Part shown: positions 55,964-64,000 of the stretch, piece by piece | Numbering within the stretch: position 1 is the stretch's first letter | How the letters are laid out: the number at the start of each line of letters is the position of its first letter | Origin: Streptomyces sp. NBC_01689 | Lineage (GTDB): Bacteria > Actinomycetota > Actinomycetes > Streptomycetales > Streptomycetaceae | Direction of reading: 5' to 3' | Assembly (NCBI RefSeq): GCF_036250675.1 | Contig: NZ_CP109592.1 | Span: 8,990,001 to 9,054,000 of the forward strand | Length of the DNA: 64,000 nucleotides | Notes under the pieces: generated by a model | Database searches by the model: none | Told to the model about the DNA's origin: nothing | The model's input: only the letters and a program-made list of their open reading frames with translations | Made by a program: the position numbers and the translations under genes

Positions 55964-56971
55964 TCAGTTCACGGACGCCTCGACGATCGAGAAGGCGGTC
56001 GGCGTGGGGACCACACGGTCGAGGGTGAACCCGGCCTTCTCCAGCAGCGCGCGGAACTCCGGCTCGGTCCGCTCCCTGCCCGGCAGCATGCCCAGCATGG
56101 TCAGGTCCACCATCTTCGTCAGGTGAGGTGTGTCGCCGGGCGGGACCACACCCTCCAGCACGAGCAGCCGGGCCCCGGGACGCGCGGCCTCGCGGATCGA
56201 CTCCAGCACGCGGACGCCGGACTCGTCGTCCCAGTCGTGCAGGACGAAGCTGAGCACGTAGACGTCGGCCGCCGGAACCGACGCGAAGAAGTCACCCGCC
56301 GTGAAGGTGATCCGGTCGCCCAGCCCCAGTTCGGTCAGCCGCGCGGTGGCCGCGGGCTCGACCTCCGGGAGATCGAGCACCACGCCGACCCGCTCCGGCC
56401 GGTCACCGATCAGCCGGCCCAGCACCGAACCGTCCGCGCCGCCGATGTCCGCCACGACCCGGCCCGGCGGCAGCTCGTACCCGTCGAACATCCCCGCCCG
56501 CAGTGCACCGGTCACGTTCGCCATCGCGCGGGTCATGAGTTCCGACCGCGCGGGATCCTCGGACAGCCACGCGAACATCGGCTTGCCGAAGTACCGGTCC
56601 GCTCCCGGCACGCCCGTGCGCACCGTCTCCAACAGCTCGCCGAACGGCCCGTAATGCGTCTCCATCCACAGCTCGGCCACGGCGGCCAGCGAGGCCGGAT
56701 GAGCGCGGGACAACAGCGCGCCGAGGGGCGTGGCCGTCACCAGATCGCCCTCCGTGCGGAACACCCCGACCATGGTCAGCGTGCGGACCAGGCGGCCGAG
56801 CGGGCCCGCCAGCGCGCCGCTGCGCTCCGCCAGTTCGGCGACGGTCCGGGGGCCGTCGTCCAGCATCGTGCAGATGTCCAGTTTCGCGACGACGTAGAGG
56901 GCCTGTGAGACCTGGAAGCCCCCGAGCAGCTGGGACATCACGACGGCGGGCGGCGGGACGGGAGCGGACAT
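55964..56971 (-). CDS. SAM-dependent O-methyltransferase
   Basis: 335 aa from ATG 56971 with AAAGGA upstream. Caffeate/hydroxyindole-type O-methyltransferase: N-terminal dimerisation winged helix (10-100: SQLLGGFQVSQALYVVAKLDICTMLDDGPRTVAELAERSG), then SAM site VVADIGGADGSVLGRLI, VVLDLPEV, and the catalytic region YVLSFVLHDWDDES with His as general base. Usually methylates phenolic or polyketide hydroxyls. No biosynthetic cluster is next to it. Confidence 0.93.
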   Translation of the reverse strand: MSAPVPPPAVVMSQLLGGFQVSQALYVVAKLDICTMLDDGPRTVAELAERSGALAGPLGRLVRTLTMVGVFRTEGDLVTATPLGALLSRAHPASLAAVAELWMETHYGPFGELLETVRTGVPGADRYFGKPMFAWLSEDPARSELMTRAMANVTGALRAGMFDGYELPPGRVVADIGGADGSVLGRLIGDRPERVGVVLDLPEVEPAATARLTELGLGDRITFTAGDFFASVPAADVYVLSFVLHDWDDESGVRVLESIREAARPGARLLVLEGVVPPGDTPHLTKMVDLTMLGMLPGRERTEPEFRALLEKAGFTLDRVVPTPTAFSIVEASVN

Positions 56972-57216
56972 GGAGGGAGGGTCCTTTCGGAGGGGAACGG
57001 GCGCGCACCAGTCTCGACGACGCCGGTTCCCCTGCCGGTGAGGCTCGAAGGACGTCCGCTGCCCCGCCGACCGCGGCCGGCGGCATCCGCCCCGCGCACC
57101 GGCTCCGGGCCGGTCCCCGTTCCGGACCGACGCGGCCGGTGCCCGCACGGCGCGACGACTCCCGGAGGGACCCGTGGAGACACGGAACCGGAGGAGGTGT
57201 CACGTAGGATCCCGCC

Positions 57217-57957
57217 ATGTCACTGCGGCCGGTTCAGGTGAACATCAAGGCGCTCGACACCGCGGCGGTCGGCCGGTTCTGGGCCGAGGCGCTCGGCTGG
57301 AGCGTCTTCAGCCCCGGCGAGACCGTCTACGTCGCACCGCCCGGCCCCTTCACCTGGCCCGACCCGGTCTTCGTCGGCGTCGATGTCGTCGCCGTCCCGG
57401 ACGCCAGGACGGCGACGAAGAACCGGGTGCACCTCGACCTCGCCACCACCTCCCCGGCCCATCAGGCGGAGTTGGTCGCGCGACTCCGGGCTCTCGGTGC
57501 GACACCCGCGGACGTGGGCCAGGGTGACGTCCCCTGGACGGTGCTGGCCGACCCGGAGGGCAACGAGTTCTGCGTGCTGGAGCCCCGGGAGATCTACCGG
57601 GACACCGGACCGATCGCCGCGGTGGTGGTCGACTGCGCCGACCCTCGGGCCATGGCCCGGTTCTGGAGCGAGGCGATCGACTGGACCCCGCACGAAGTGA
57701 CCGACGAGCACGCGGCGTTGCGCTCCGCCCGGGGCGTCGGCCCGTACCTCGAACTCCTCCGCACGCCCGGTGTGAAGACGGTGCCGGACCGTGTCCATCT
57801 CGACCTGCTGCCGTATCCCGGTGACGACACGGCGGCGGAGGTGGCCCGGCTGCGGGAGCTCGGCGCCGCCGGCCTCGACGTCGGACAGGGCGACGTCCCG
57901 TGGACGTGCCTGAGCGACCCGGAGGGCCACGAGTTCTGCGTGCTGGCCCCGTTCTGA
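57217..57957 (+). CDS. VOC (glyoxalase/bleomycin-resistance fold) protein, two domains
   Basis: 246 aa made of two similar VOC halves (about 1-117 and 128-246). Each ends VGQGDVPWT...L(A/S)DPEGNEFCVL and contains RVHLDL, the repeat typical of glyoxalase-like proteins widespread in Streptomyces. Metal-ligand positions of true glyoxalase I are only partly kept, so the function is open (ring-cleavage, isomerase or binding). Convergent with the L,D-transpeptidase gene. Confidence 0.88.
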   Translation: MSLRPVQVNIKALDTAAVGRFWAEALGWSVFSPGETVYVAPPGPFTWPDPVFVGVDVVAVPDARTATKNRVHLDLATTSPAHQAELVARLRALGATPADVGQGDVPWTVLADPEGNEFCVLEPREIYRDTGPIAAVVVDCADPRAMARFWSEAIDWTPHEVTDEHAALRSARGVGPYLELLRTPGVKTVPDRVHLDLLPYPGDDTAAEVARLRELGAAGLDVGQGDVPWTCLSDPEGHEFCVLAPF

Positions 57958-58066
57958 CCCACGTCGTCGCCTCGCTGACGAGAGGACATCCGGGTACGCC
58001 GCCCGGGAGCCTGGCGGTCGATGGCGCCCGCCGCGTCGCCGGGGCGAGCGCGGATCCGGCCGGTGG

Positions 58067-58930
58067 TCAGGCGCCGAGGGAGGCGGCGTCCCCCATCACG
58101 ATCACCGGGTGCCGGGCAGGTTCGAGGACCCGCAGCAGTTCCTTCATGTGGTCCGTTCCGAGACCGACGCATCCGTGCGTGGGACCGCCGTGGTCGACGT
58201 GCAGCCATATGCCACCGCCTCTGCTCGCGCCCATGGGACGGCCCCGGTCCAGCGGTGAGGTGCCCGGCCGGTGGTTGTAGTCGATCGCGATGACGTAGTC
58301 GAACGATCCGGCGAGCGGCTCACCCTCGAATCCCGTGCCGTGCGCGGTGAAGCCTCCGGAGCGGTCGTAGGGCAACCCGCTCCCCGGGTCCGCGAGCCGG
58401 CCGCCCGCGGCGGTCAGCGTGAAGACACCGACGGGAGAACGGAGATCGCCGGCACGGTGGTCACGCGTCCAGCCCCGGAAGGCGTTGTGGGCCCGCCAGA
58501 CCGCGCCGGGGCGCCACCCCGCGCCGGTGCGTCGGTACAACACCACGGTGGACCTGGGGGAGTTCGCGTTCTCCCCTGTGACCAGCACCACCTGACGCGT
58601 CCGGTCGGGTATCCGGGCCAGCATGCGCGGCCCCACCCCGGGGAGCTTCCCCGGGGCCGGGGCGGGGTGCGCCGACGGGCGGGTGGTGGCGGACGTGGAC
58701 GGCATGCCGGCACCTGCCCTCCGCCCGGTGTGCGCACCGTCCTCGCGCACGGACATCCGCTCACCGTGGCCGGTCCCGGACCCGGCACCCGCGCACCCGC
58801 TCAGCAGGGCGGAGAGGACGACGGTCGCGGCCACCGCCCGGCGTGGGCCGAGGGAGCCCCCGGGGCCGCCGTCGAGCCGCGCCGCCGGGCGCTCGTCCGC
58901 CGGGACCGGACGGTGCTGTTCTGTAGTCAT
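58067..58930 (-). CDS. L,D-transpeptidase (YkuD-like) lipoprotein
   Basis: 287 aa from ATG 58930. A signal peptide with a lipobox (VLSALLSGC, lipid-modified Cys46), a Thr/Pro-rich linker, and a catalytic domain from about 100. The active site is IWLHVDHGGPTHGCVGLG with Cys254 as nucleophile and His nearby. This is the ErfK/YbiS/YkuD signature, here with SxGC changed to THGC. It cross-links peptidoglycan stem peptides or attaches proteins at the outer membrane face. The open frame continues upstream to 59341, into what looks like the fragment of another gene. Confidence 0.88.
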   Translation of the reverse strand: MTTEQHRPVPADERPAARLDGGPGGSLGPRRAVAATVVLSALLSGCAGAGSGTGHGERMSVREDGAHTGRRAGAGMPSTSATTRPSAHPAPAPGKLPGVGPRMLARIPDRTRQVVLVTGENANSPRSTVVLYRRTGAGWRPGAVWRAHNAFRGWTRDHRAGDLRSPVGVFTLTAAGGRLADPGSGLPYDRSGGFTAHGTGFEGEPLAGSFDYVIAIDYNHRPGTSPLDRGRPMGASRGGGIWLHVDHGGPTHGCVGLGTDHMKELLRVLEPARHPVIVMGDAASLGA

Positions 58931-59595
58931 GATTCCCAACGTGGTTGCTGTCCGGCGGACCTCGGTGAGAGACCCGCGCCTGTCGCGTACGGCTGCCCCC
59001 GGAGCCGGTCTCCGACGAAAGCACCGCGGCGGCGGCCCCCCGACTCGGCGGCGGGCGTCCTTCAGCCCCGTGACGCGGTGCTCACCCCGGCTCATCCGGG
59101 CCGCCGCCCGGTGGTCCGGCGCCGCGTCCGCGTCGGGGCCCGCCGCGCGGACCCGGGCCGAGGGTGCGATCAGCACCTGCCGCTCACTGAGCACCGTCCC
59201 GGTGGACGGATCCACGACGAGCCGCTGCCGCGTGCTCCCGAGCGGGGTTCGGTCCGTCCCTGGGAACATCACACCGACGCCTTCCCGCCCCGGCGGATCG
59301 GACACCTGTCCCAGCACTTCGACTCCGGGCAGGTCCGGCATGACGCCGTAGGTGGCCCCCCGGACGCCGTGGCTTCCTCTCGCTGCTTCCGTCCCTGCGT
59401 GTCCGCCACCCGCGCGGGTGCACCGCGGGAATCCGAAGGAATCCGTCCCGGAATCCGGCAGCTCGGAAAACGGTACGCGGTGCTGGACGAAGGCGGCGAA
59501 GCCGCCGCGAGAGCCGGTGCCGCGGCACCGATGAGTCCGAAGGGGCCCGCCGGTCTATCCGTCGAACGGGACACCCCACTCATCGGGAGCAAGGC
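58931..59595. other. Intergenic region with gene fragment
   Basis: 665 bases. Apart from the fragment described at 59086-59356, I see no coding sequence, repeat or terminator. Confidence 0.5.
59086..59356 (-). pseudogene. C-terminal fragment of a CU044_5270-like (anti-sigma-associated) protein
   Basis: Leftward frame ATYGVMPDLPGVEVLGQV, REGVGVMFPG and RQRLVVDPSTGTVLSERQVLI matches the closing strands of CU044_5270-family proteins, which usually sit behind ECF sigma genes in actinobacteria. High GC at third positions supports coding origin. The rest of the gene is missing, and its frame runs without a stop into the L,D-transpeptidase gene. Likely a decayed remnant. Confidence 0.5.
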
Positions 59596-60240
59596 ATGGG
59601 CCTCATCCACATCGAACTGTTCGCGACCCTCGACCTCGTCGGGCAGGCGCCCGGAGGCCCCGACGAGGACCCTGAAGGGTTCCCGTTCGGCGGCTGGCAG
59701 GCACCCCTAATGGACGAGGTGACCGGGGCGCAGATCGGCGCCGCGTACGAGGGCACGGACGCCCTCCTGCTCGGCCGGCGCACGTACGACATCTTCGCCT
59801 CCTACTGGCCCCACCAGAAGGGCGGCGAGGACAACGAGATCGCCACGCTCTTCAACGGCGTCCCGAAGTACGTGGCGTCCCGGGGCAGGCCCGACCTCTC
59901 GTGGGCCGGGTCCACGAGCATCGGGCCGGACCTGGCCGCGGCGGTGCGCCAGATCCGTGACCGGCACGAGCACGTGAGGGTCGTCGGGAGCCTGAACCTG
60001 GTGCAGACCCTGCTGCGCGAGAAACTCTTCGACCGTCTTGACCTCTGGGTGCACCCGGTCATGCTCGGCGTCGGCAAGAAGGTGTTCGACGGCGGCGTGG
60101 TGCCCGCGAACGTCACCCTCCTCGAACCGCCTGTGGCCGGTCCCCGGGGCACCGTGTACCTGCGTTACGGCCTCGCCGACGGTACGCCCCGGACGGGGGA
60201 CATGAGCGCACCCGATCGTGGAGTCGGCCGCGGCGACTGA
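59596..60240 (+). CDS. RibD C-terminal / dihydrofolate-reductase-like protein
   Basis: 214 aa, ATG 59596 after GGAGC. RibD_C/DHFR-like fold: MGLIHIELFATLDLVGQAPGG, DALLLGRRTYDIFASYWP, KYVASRG, RVVGSLNLVQTLLREKLFDRLDLWVHPVMLGVGKKVFDGG. This is the stand-alone 'dihydrofolate reductase family' group of actinobacteria, not the housekeeping enzyme. Probably a NADPH reductase; substrate unknown. Confidence 0.9.
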   Translation: MGLIHIELFATLDLVGQAPGGPDEDPEGFPFGGWQAPLMDEVTGAQIGAAYEGTDALLLGRRTYDIFASYWPHQKGGEDNEIATLFNGVPKYVASRGRPDLSWAGSTSIGPDLAAAVRQIRDRHEHVRVVGSLNLVQTLLREKLFDRLDLWVHPVMLGVGKKVFDGGVVPANVTLLEPPVAGPRGTVYLRYGLADGTPRTGDMSAPDRGVGRGD

Positions 60241-60375
60241 ACCGGCACATCGGGGGCGGGCGGGGCCCTCACGCCCCGGACGCGAGACACGGCCTCACGG
60301 TCGGCGCCTGGGATGGAGTGGCGTGGACGGGGGACGGCGCGCCGCCCCGCGCGCCCGTCCGCGGCGGAACAGCCC

Positions 60376-60972
60376 TCAGTGGTCCTGGGGCCGGACGCGG
60401 GCGCCGTAGCGGAGTCCGTCGAGGAGCAGGGCGATCATGCGGTCGTCGCGCGCGCGGTCCGCGTCGGCCGGTGAGCACAGCCGTGCCACGGCGCTCAGCA
60501 GCTCCGTGGCCTCGACGTCACCGCGGATGTCGCCGGCGGCGGCCGCGGTGACGAGCAGGGACGTGAGGGCGGGCTCGAAGCGCTGCTGGAAGTAGGCGGG
60601 AAGCGGCTCGTAGGCGGGGTTGCCGGAGTGCAGTGCCGTGGCCAGTCCCCGCTTGGTCCCGATGAACTCGGTGAAGCGGCGCAGCCAGCGCGCGAGGGCG
60701 TCGAAGGGTTCGTGCGCGGCGGCCATGGCGACGGCGGCGTCCGCGCAGGCGTCCACCTCGTGCCGGAAGACCGCGCTGACCAGGTCGGAGCGGTCGGGGA
60801 AGTGCCGGTAGAAGGTGGCGAGGCCCACCCCGGCCTTCTTGGTGATCTCGCGGACGGGGGCGTCCACGCCCTGGGTGGCGAAGACGTCGCGGGCCGCTTC
60901 GACCAGGGCGTCGATGCTGCGCCGCGCGTCGGCTCGTACACGCCGTGACGGTTCGGGTGCTGCCGTGCCCAC
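60376..60972 (-). CDS. TetR-family transcriptional repressor
   Basis: 198 aa. HTH at about 15-62: RRSIDALVEAARDVFATQGVDAPVREITKKAGVGLATFYRHFPDRSDLVSAV. The C-terminal domain carries LATALHSGNPAYEPLPAYFQQRFEPALTSLL and DRMIALLLDGLRYG, a pattern seen in SbtR-like TetR C-domains. Divergent from the aldo/keto reductase at 61065, with two 12-bp direct repeats between, so it probably controls that gene and itself. Confidence 0.93.
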   Translation of the reverse strand: MGTAAPEPSRRVRADARRSIDALVEAARDVFATQGVDAPVREITKKAGVGLATFYRHFPDRSDLVSAVFRHEVDACADAAVAMAAAHEPFDALARWLRRFTEFIGTKRGLATALHSGNPAYEPLPAYFQQRFEPALTSLLVTAAAAGDIRGDVEATELLSAVARLCSPADADRARDDRMIALLLDGLRYGARVRPQDH

Positions 60973-60985
60973 CGAGCCTCCGTTG

Positions 60986-61023
60986 CTAAGTGAGAAGGTG
61001 TTCCGTATTCTCTAAGTGAGAAG
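60986..61023. promoter_or_regulatory. Direct repeats in TetR/AKR divergent region, candidate operators
   Basis: CTAAGTGAGAAG occurs at 60986-60997 and 61012-61023, 26 bp apart, each followed by GTTCCG after two bases (GT and TC). The repeats lie in a relatively AT-rich 92-base gap between start codons. Confidence 0.75.
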
Positions 61024-61064
61024 TCGTTCCGCTTACTCCATGTTACGGCACTTCGAGGAGAGTC

Positions 61065-62120
61065 ATGCGCTGTCGCACGCTGGGCCGGACAGGCATCCAG
61101 GTGAGCCCCTACTGCCTGGGAGCGATGATGTTCGGCGCCATCGGCAACCCGGACCACGACGACGCGGTCCGCATCATCCACCGGGCGCTGGACGCGGGCA
61201 TCAACTTCATCGACACGGCCGACGTCTACTCCCGCGGTGAGTCCGAGGAGATCGTCGGCAAGGCGCTGAAGGGGCGCCGCGACCACGTGGTCCTCGCCAC
61301 CAAGGTCAACGGCGCGATGGGGGACGACCCGAACCAGCGTGGCACCTCCCGGCGCTGGATCATCGCGGAGGTCGAGAACTCGCTCCGCCGCCTGCGCACC
61401 GACCACATCGACCTCTACCAGGTCCACCGACCGGACCCGACCGTCGACATCGAGGAGACCCTGTCCGCGCTGACCGACCTGGTCCGCAGCGGCAAGGTGC
61501 GTCACATCGGCTCGTCCACGTTCCCCGCCTCGGACATCGTCGAGGCGCAGTGGGCCGCCGACCGCCGGGGCCTGGAGCGCTTCCGCACCGAGCAGCCGGC
61601 GTACTCGATCCTCGACCGCGGCATCGAGCGCGAGGTCCTGCCGGTCACCCAGCGCTACGGCATGGGGACCCTGGTCTGGAGCCCGCTGGCCCAGGGCATG
61701 CTCACCGGGCGCTTCCGCAAGGGGCGTCAGGCGGACACGCACCGTGCCGCGCTGCCCTTCAAGCACTACCGCGACGAACGCCGTCTCGACGCCGTCGAGC
61801 GGCTCGTCCCGCTCGCCGACGAAGCCGGGATCAAACTGACCCATCTCGCGATGGCCTTCGCGGTGGCCCACCCCGGCGTCACGTCGGCCATCATCGGCCC
61901 CCGCACCATGGAGCAGCTCGAGGACCTGCTCGCCGGAGCCGGCATCGCCCTCGACGACGAGATCCTCGACAGGATCGACGAGATCGTCGCCCCCGGCACC
62001 GACGTCGGCCGCCTCGACATGGCCTATACGCCGCCCGCACTCCAGCGGACCACTCTGCGCAGGCGCCCGACCGGAGAGCGTACGGCGGCCGACGGGGAGC
62101 CTGGAGCGGCGGCCGGCTGA
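61065..62120 (+). CDS. Aldo/keto reductase
   Basis: 351 aa from ATG 61065 after GAGGAGAG. TIM-barrel AKR with the full tetrad: Asp50, Tyr55 (FIDTADVYSRGESEE), Lys80 (VVLATKVNG) and His121 (DLYQVHRPD). C-terminal NADP site GVTSAIIGPRTMEQLED. Yeast-AAD/YajO-like subgroup. The last 25 residues are variable. Likely induced when the divergent TetR repressor is released, for instance by a reactive aldehyde; this is inferred from gene arrangement. Confidence 0.94.
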   Translation: MRCRTLGRTGIQVSPYCLGAMMFGAIGNPDHDDAVRIIHRALDAGINFIDTADVYSRGESEEIVGKALKGRRDHVVLATKVNGAMGDDPNQRGTSRRWIIAEVENSLRRLRTDHIDLYQVHRPDPTVDIEETLSALTDLVRSGKVRHIGSSTFPASDIVEAQWAADRRGLERFRTEQPAYSILDRGIEREVLPVTQRYGMGTLVWSPLAQGMLTGRFRKGRQADTHRAALPFKHYRDERRLDAVERLVPLADEAGIKLTHLAMAFAVAHPGVTSAIIGPRTMEQLEDLLAGAGIALDDEILDRIDEIVAPGTDVGRLDMAYTPPALQRTTLRRRPTGERTAADGEPGAAAG

Positions 62121-62135
62121 CAGCGGGGGAACGGC

Positions 62136-62168
62136 GCGCGGACGGAGCGCGGACGGAGCGCGGACGGA
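62136..62168 (+). repeat. 11-bp tandem repeat
   Basis: Three exact copies of GCGCGGACGGA just after the aldo/keto reductase stop. Confidence 0.85.
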
Positions 62169-62301
62169 AGCGTGGCGTGGGTGAGCGCGGAGATTCCGGG
62201 TCGGCCGTGATCGCCCCACCGGGTCCGGGAACGCTTGCCGGAGGCCCGGGGCGGCGAGGCAACCGGCGGACCCTCCCGGTCAGGGTATTAGCATCGGTCC
62301 C

Positions 62302-63243
62302 ATGAAGATCGCGGTGCTGGACGACTACCAGAATGTCGCACTCGACCGTGCCGACTGGAGCGGTCTGAACGCCGAGGTGACGGTGTTCACCGACCACATC
62401 CCGGACGTCGACGAACTGGCCCGCGCACTCGCCGGCTTCGAGGTGGTCGTCGCGATGCGCGAGCGCACCCGGTTCAGCGCCGACGTCCTGGCCCGGCTGC
62501 CCGATCTGAGACTGCTGGTCACCACCGGCCCACGCAACGCCGCGATCGACGTGGCGGCCGCCACCCGGCAGGGAGTCGTGGTCTGCGGGACCGGGTATTA
62601 CCCCGAGCCCACGGTCGAGCTCACCTGGGCCCTGATCCTCGCCGCCGCGCGCAATCTGCCGACCGAGGAGCGAGCCGTACGGGACGGGGGCTGGCAGCGC
62701 ACGGTCGGCACAGAGCTGCGCGGAAAGACCCTCGGCCTCCTCGGACTGGGAAACCTGGGCAGCCGGGTGGCGCGGATCGGCCAGGCCTTCGGCATGGACA
62801 CCATCGCCTGGAGCGAGAACCTGACCCCCGGACGCGCGGCCGAGCACGGAGTCAGGGCGGTCACCAAGGACGAACTCTTCGCCGCCGCCGACGTGTTGTC
62901 GGTGCACCTGGTGCTCAGTTCCCGCACCCGAGGGCTGGTCGGCGGCGCCGAACTCGCCGCGATGAAGCCGTCGTCGATCCTGGTGAACACCTCACGCGGC
63001 CCGATCGTCGACCAGGACGCGCTGCTGGACGCCTTGCGTCGCGAGACGATCCGGTGCGCCGCACTCGACGTCTACGACACCGAGCCACTGCCCGCCGACC
63101 ACCCGCTCCGCGCGCTGCCGAACACCGTGCTCACCCCGCACATCGGTTACGTGACCAGCGAACTCTACGAGGTCTTCTACCGCGACGCCGTGGAGGACAT
63201 CGCCGCGTTCCGCGCGGGCCAGCCGGTCCGCGTCATCGACTGA
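62302..63243 (+). CDS. D-2-hydroxyacid dehydrogenase
   Basis: 313 aa. Two-domain D-isomer 2-hydroxyacid dehydrogenase: NAD site LLGLGNLGSRVARIGQAFGM (about 150-168) and catalytic Arg232 (NTSRGPIVD), Glu261 (DVYDTEPLP) and His280 (LTPHIGY). The YYPEPTVELTWALILAAAR segment belongs to the substrate domain. Oxidises or reduces a 2-hydroxy/2-keto acid such as phosphoglycerate or glyoxylate analogues; specificity cannot be read. Single gene. Confidence 0.94.
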   Translation: MKIAVLDDYQNVALDRADWSGLNAEVTVFTDHIPDVDELARALAGFEVVVAMRERTRFSADVLARLPDLRLLVTTGPRNAAIDVAAATRQGVVVCGTGYYPEPTVELTWALILAAARNLPTEERAVRDGGWQRTVGTELRGKTLGLLGLGNLGSRVARIGQAFGMDTIAWSENLTPGRAAEHGVRAVTKDELFAAADVLSVHLVLSSRTRGLVGGAELAAMKPSSILVNTSRGPIVDQDALLDALRRETIRCAALDVYDTEPLPADHPLRALPNTVLTPHIGYVTSELYEVFYRDAVEDIAAFRAGQPVRVID

Positions 63244-63257
63244 GCCCAGCCCTACGG

Positions 63258-63308
63258 GTGCCCCCCGGTGCCCGGTCGAGGCCGGGGAACCCCGATAGGC
63301 GGGGGCAC
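63258..63308 (+). terminator. Probable terminator after hydroxyacid dehydrogenase
   Basis: GTGCCCCC / GGGGGCAC (8 bp) enclose a 35-base region that can form its own CCGGGG-type hairpin. Confidence 0.5.
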
Positions 63309-63601
63309 TCGCGGATGCCGGGGAACCCTGGAAGAGCCGCGTCCACCGCTCCCCGGCGCCTCTGACGGAGCCCGCCAGTCGTGGTGCCTGCTGTCTCGTG
63401 CGCGCCCACCCATACCCATGGCCGAGGACGGTGCTTTCACCCTGATCTGACCGGGACCGGACCGTCGCCCACGCTATCGGGCCGAAGTCGCACATCGGCC
63501 TTGTGCCAGAGGCCCGTTGACGAACGGGGCGCCCGACGAACGGATCGGCCGCCGGCCTCTTGTCCCCGTCGAGACGCCTGTGGTTGAGTGACATACGGGA
63601 C

Positions 63602-63619
63602 GATTGAAACGATTCAATC
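63602..63619. promoter_or_regulatory. LacI-type operator before rhamnosidase gene
   Basis: GATTGAAACGATTCAATC, perfect 7-bp arms around ACGA, 60 bases before the rhamnosidase start. The form resembles LacI-family operators of sugar genes. Confidence 0.65.
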
Positions 63620-63678
63620 ACTCGGCGGGGCGGTGGCCGTGCCGTGCCCCGAGACGTCCGCGGCCGATGGAGGCAAGC

Positions 63679-64000
63679 TTGAGGAAGCGCGGGATGGCTG
63701 TCGGGCTGATGCTGTCTTTCGTGGTGGCCGCGTCAGGTCTGGCCACGACACCCGGGGCGGCGGCGGTGTCCGGCGCGGACATCCGGCAGGGGCGGTCGAC
63801 AAGCGGGCCGGCGCCGGTGGTGAGCGACCTCGAGGTCGAGCATCAGGTCCAGCCCCTGGGTGTCGACGTCCCCCGGCCGGGCCTGAGTTGGCGGTCGGCC
63901 CTGGGCCGTGGCGCGACCGGGCGCGCCGCCGCCGGGCAGACGGCGTACGAGATCGAGGTGTCGACGTCGCGCGACGGCCGGGGAAAGGTGTGGGACAGCG
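63679..64000 (+). CDS. Secreted GH78 alpha-L-rhamnosidase (partial, N-terminus only)
   Basis: Enters from TTG 63679, five bases after GGAGG; an in-frame ATG at 63667 overlaps that ribosome site and has none of its own. 107 residues are visible before the right edge. A signal peptide (LRKRGMAVGLMLSFVVAASGLATTPGAAA) is followed by VSDLEVEHQVQPLGVDVPRPGLSWRS and QTAYEIEVSTSRDGRGKVWDS, the Ig-like N-terminal domain of GH78 rhamnosidases. Releases L-rhamnose from plant polysaccharides or glycosides outside the cell. The upstream LacI-type operator fits sugar-induced control. Confidence 0.85.
   Translation, partial: MRKRGMAVGLMLSFVVAASGLATTPGAAAVSGADIRQGRSTSGPAPVVSDLEVEHQVQPLGVDVPRPGLSWRSALGRGATGRAAAGQTAYEIEVSTSRDGRGKVWDS

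Larger units (their letters stand above)
63244..63678. other. Intergenic region before the rhamnosidase gene
   Basis: 435 bases with a complex hairpin just after the dehydrogenase gene and a LacI-type inverted repeat at 63602-63619. No gene is supported. Confidence 0.55.

Overview
The window is GC-rich DNA (most codons end in G or C) with GTG starts, GGAGG-type ribosome sites and families typical of Streptomyces or a close relative: CBM13 lectin fusions, SpoIIE-type phosphatases, an RsbW-like ATPase, large LuxR (LAL) regulators and an L,D-transpeptidase. It looks like chromosomal, arm-like territory with many accessory genes. I saw no rRNA, tRNA, CRISPR array, transposase or phage gene. Both ends cut through genes: a ThuA/ricin-domain gene on the left and an alpha-L-rhamnosidase on the right.

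Layout. (1) 1-5077: a leftward operon of three secreted CBM13 proteins (GH18 chitinase, beta-helix protein, ThuA protein) behind a promoter that carries a DasR/chitinase-type repeat. (2) 5968-9488: a small acyl-carrier cluster: ACP, a decayed ketosynthase, a KAS III-like enzyme, an AhpD-like protein and a P450. (3) 9612-14679: a dehydrogenase divergent from a TetR gene with twin operators; then AraC, a monooxygenase-fold protein, an HSL esterase and a universal stress protein. (4) 14970-20443: two acetyltransferases, a SpoIIE-type phosphatase, a DeoR/MFS divergent pair and an RsbW-like kinase. (5) 20578-23538: rph, a rifamycin phosphotransferase, preceded by a sequence matching the rifamycin-associated element. 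(6) 24685-28211: a three-gene cassette that I could not assign to a described system: a 39-residue basic peptide ending in a Cys-x-Cys tail, a PqqD-like/HExxH membrane protease, and a TPR protein on a degenerate ATPase-like head. It looks like a peptide-maturation (RiPP-like) locus and is the best novelty candidate here.

(7) 28454-30355: sirtuin and an alpha/beta hydrolase. (8) 31087-38112: a giant secreted protein joining a GH92 alpha-mannosidase, FIVAR, CBM6-like and Fn3 modules to a C-terminal PAP2 acid phosphatase, preceded by a LacI-type palindrome. (9) 38636-44755: a coiled-coil/winged-helix protein, a TetR-SDR operon, a solute-binding-fold protein without signal peptide, and a GAF-PAS-GAF-PP2C phosphatase.

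(10) 45113-51812: a hydroxyquinol (probably resorcinol-type) catabolic set: maleylacetate reductase, hydroxyquinol 1,2-dioxygenase, flavin reductase and an HpaB-like FADH2 monooxygenase, interleaved with LAL regulators. Together these would turn a dihydroxybenzene into hydroxyquinol, maleylacetate and 3-oxoadipate. (11) 55142-63243: nitroreductase, methyltransferase, VOC protein, L,D-transpeptidase beside a gene fragment, RibD-like reductase, a TetR/aldo-keto reductase pair and a D-2-hydroxyacid dehydrogenase. Several intergenic regions hold short tandem repeats (14, 7 and 11 bp units) and perfect inverted repeats.
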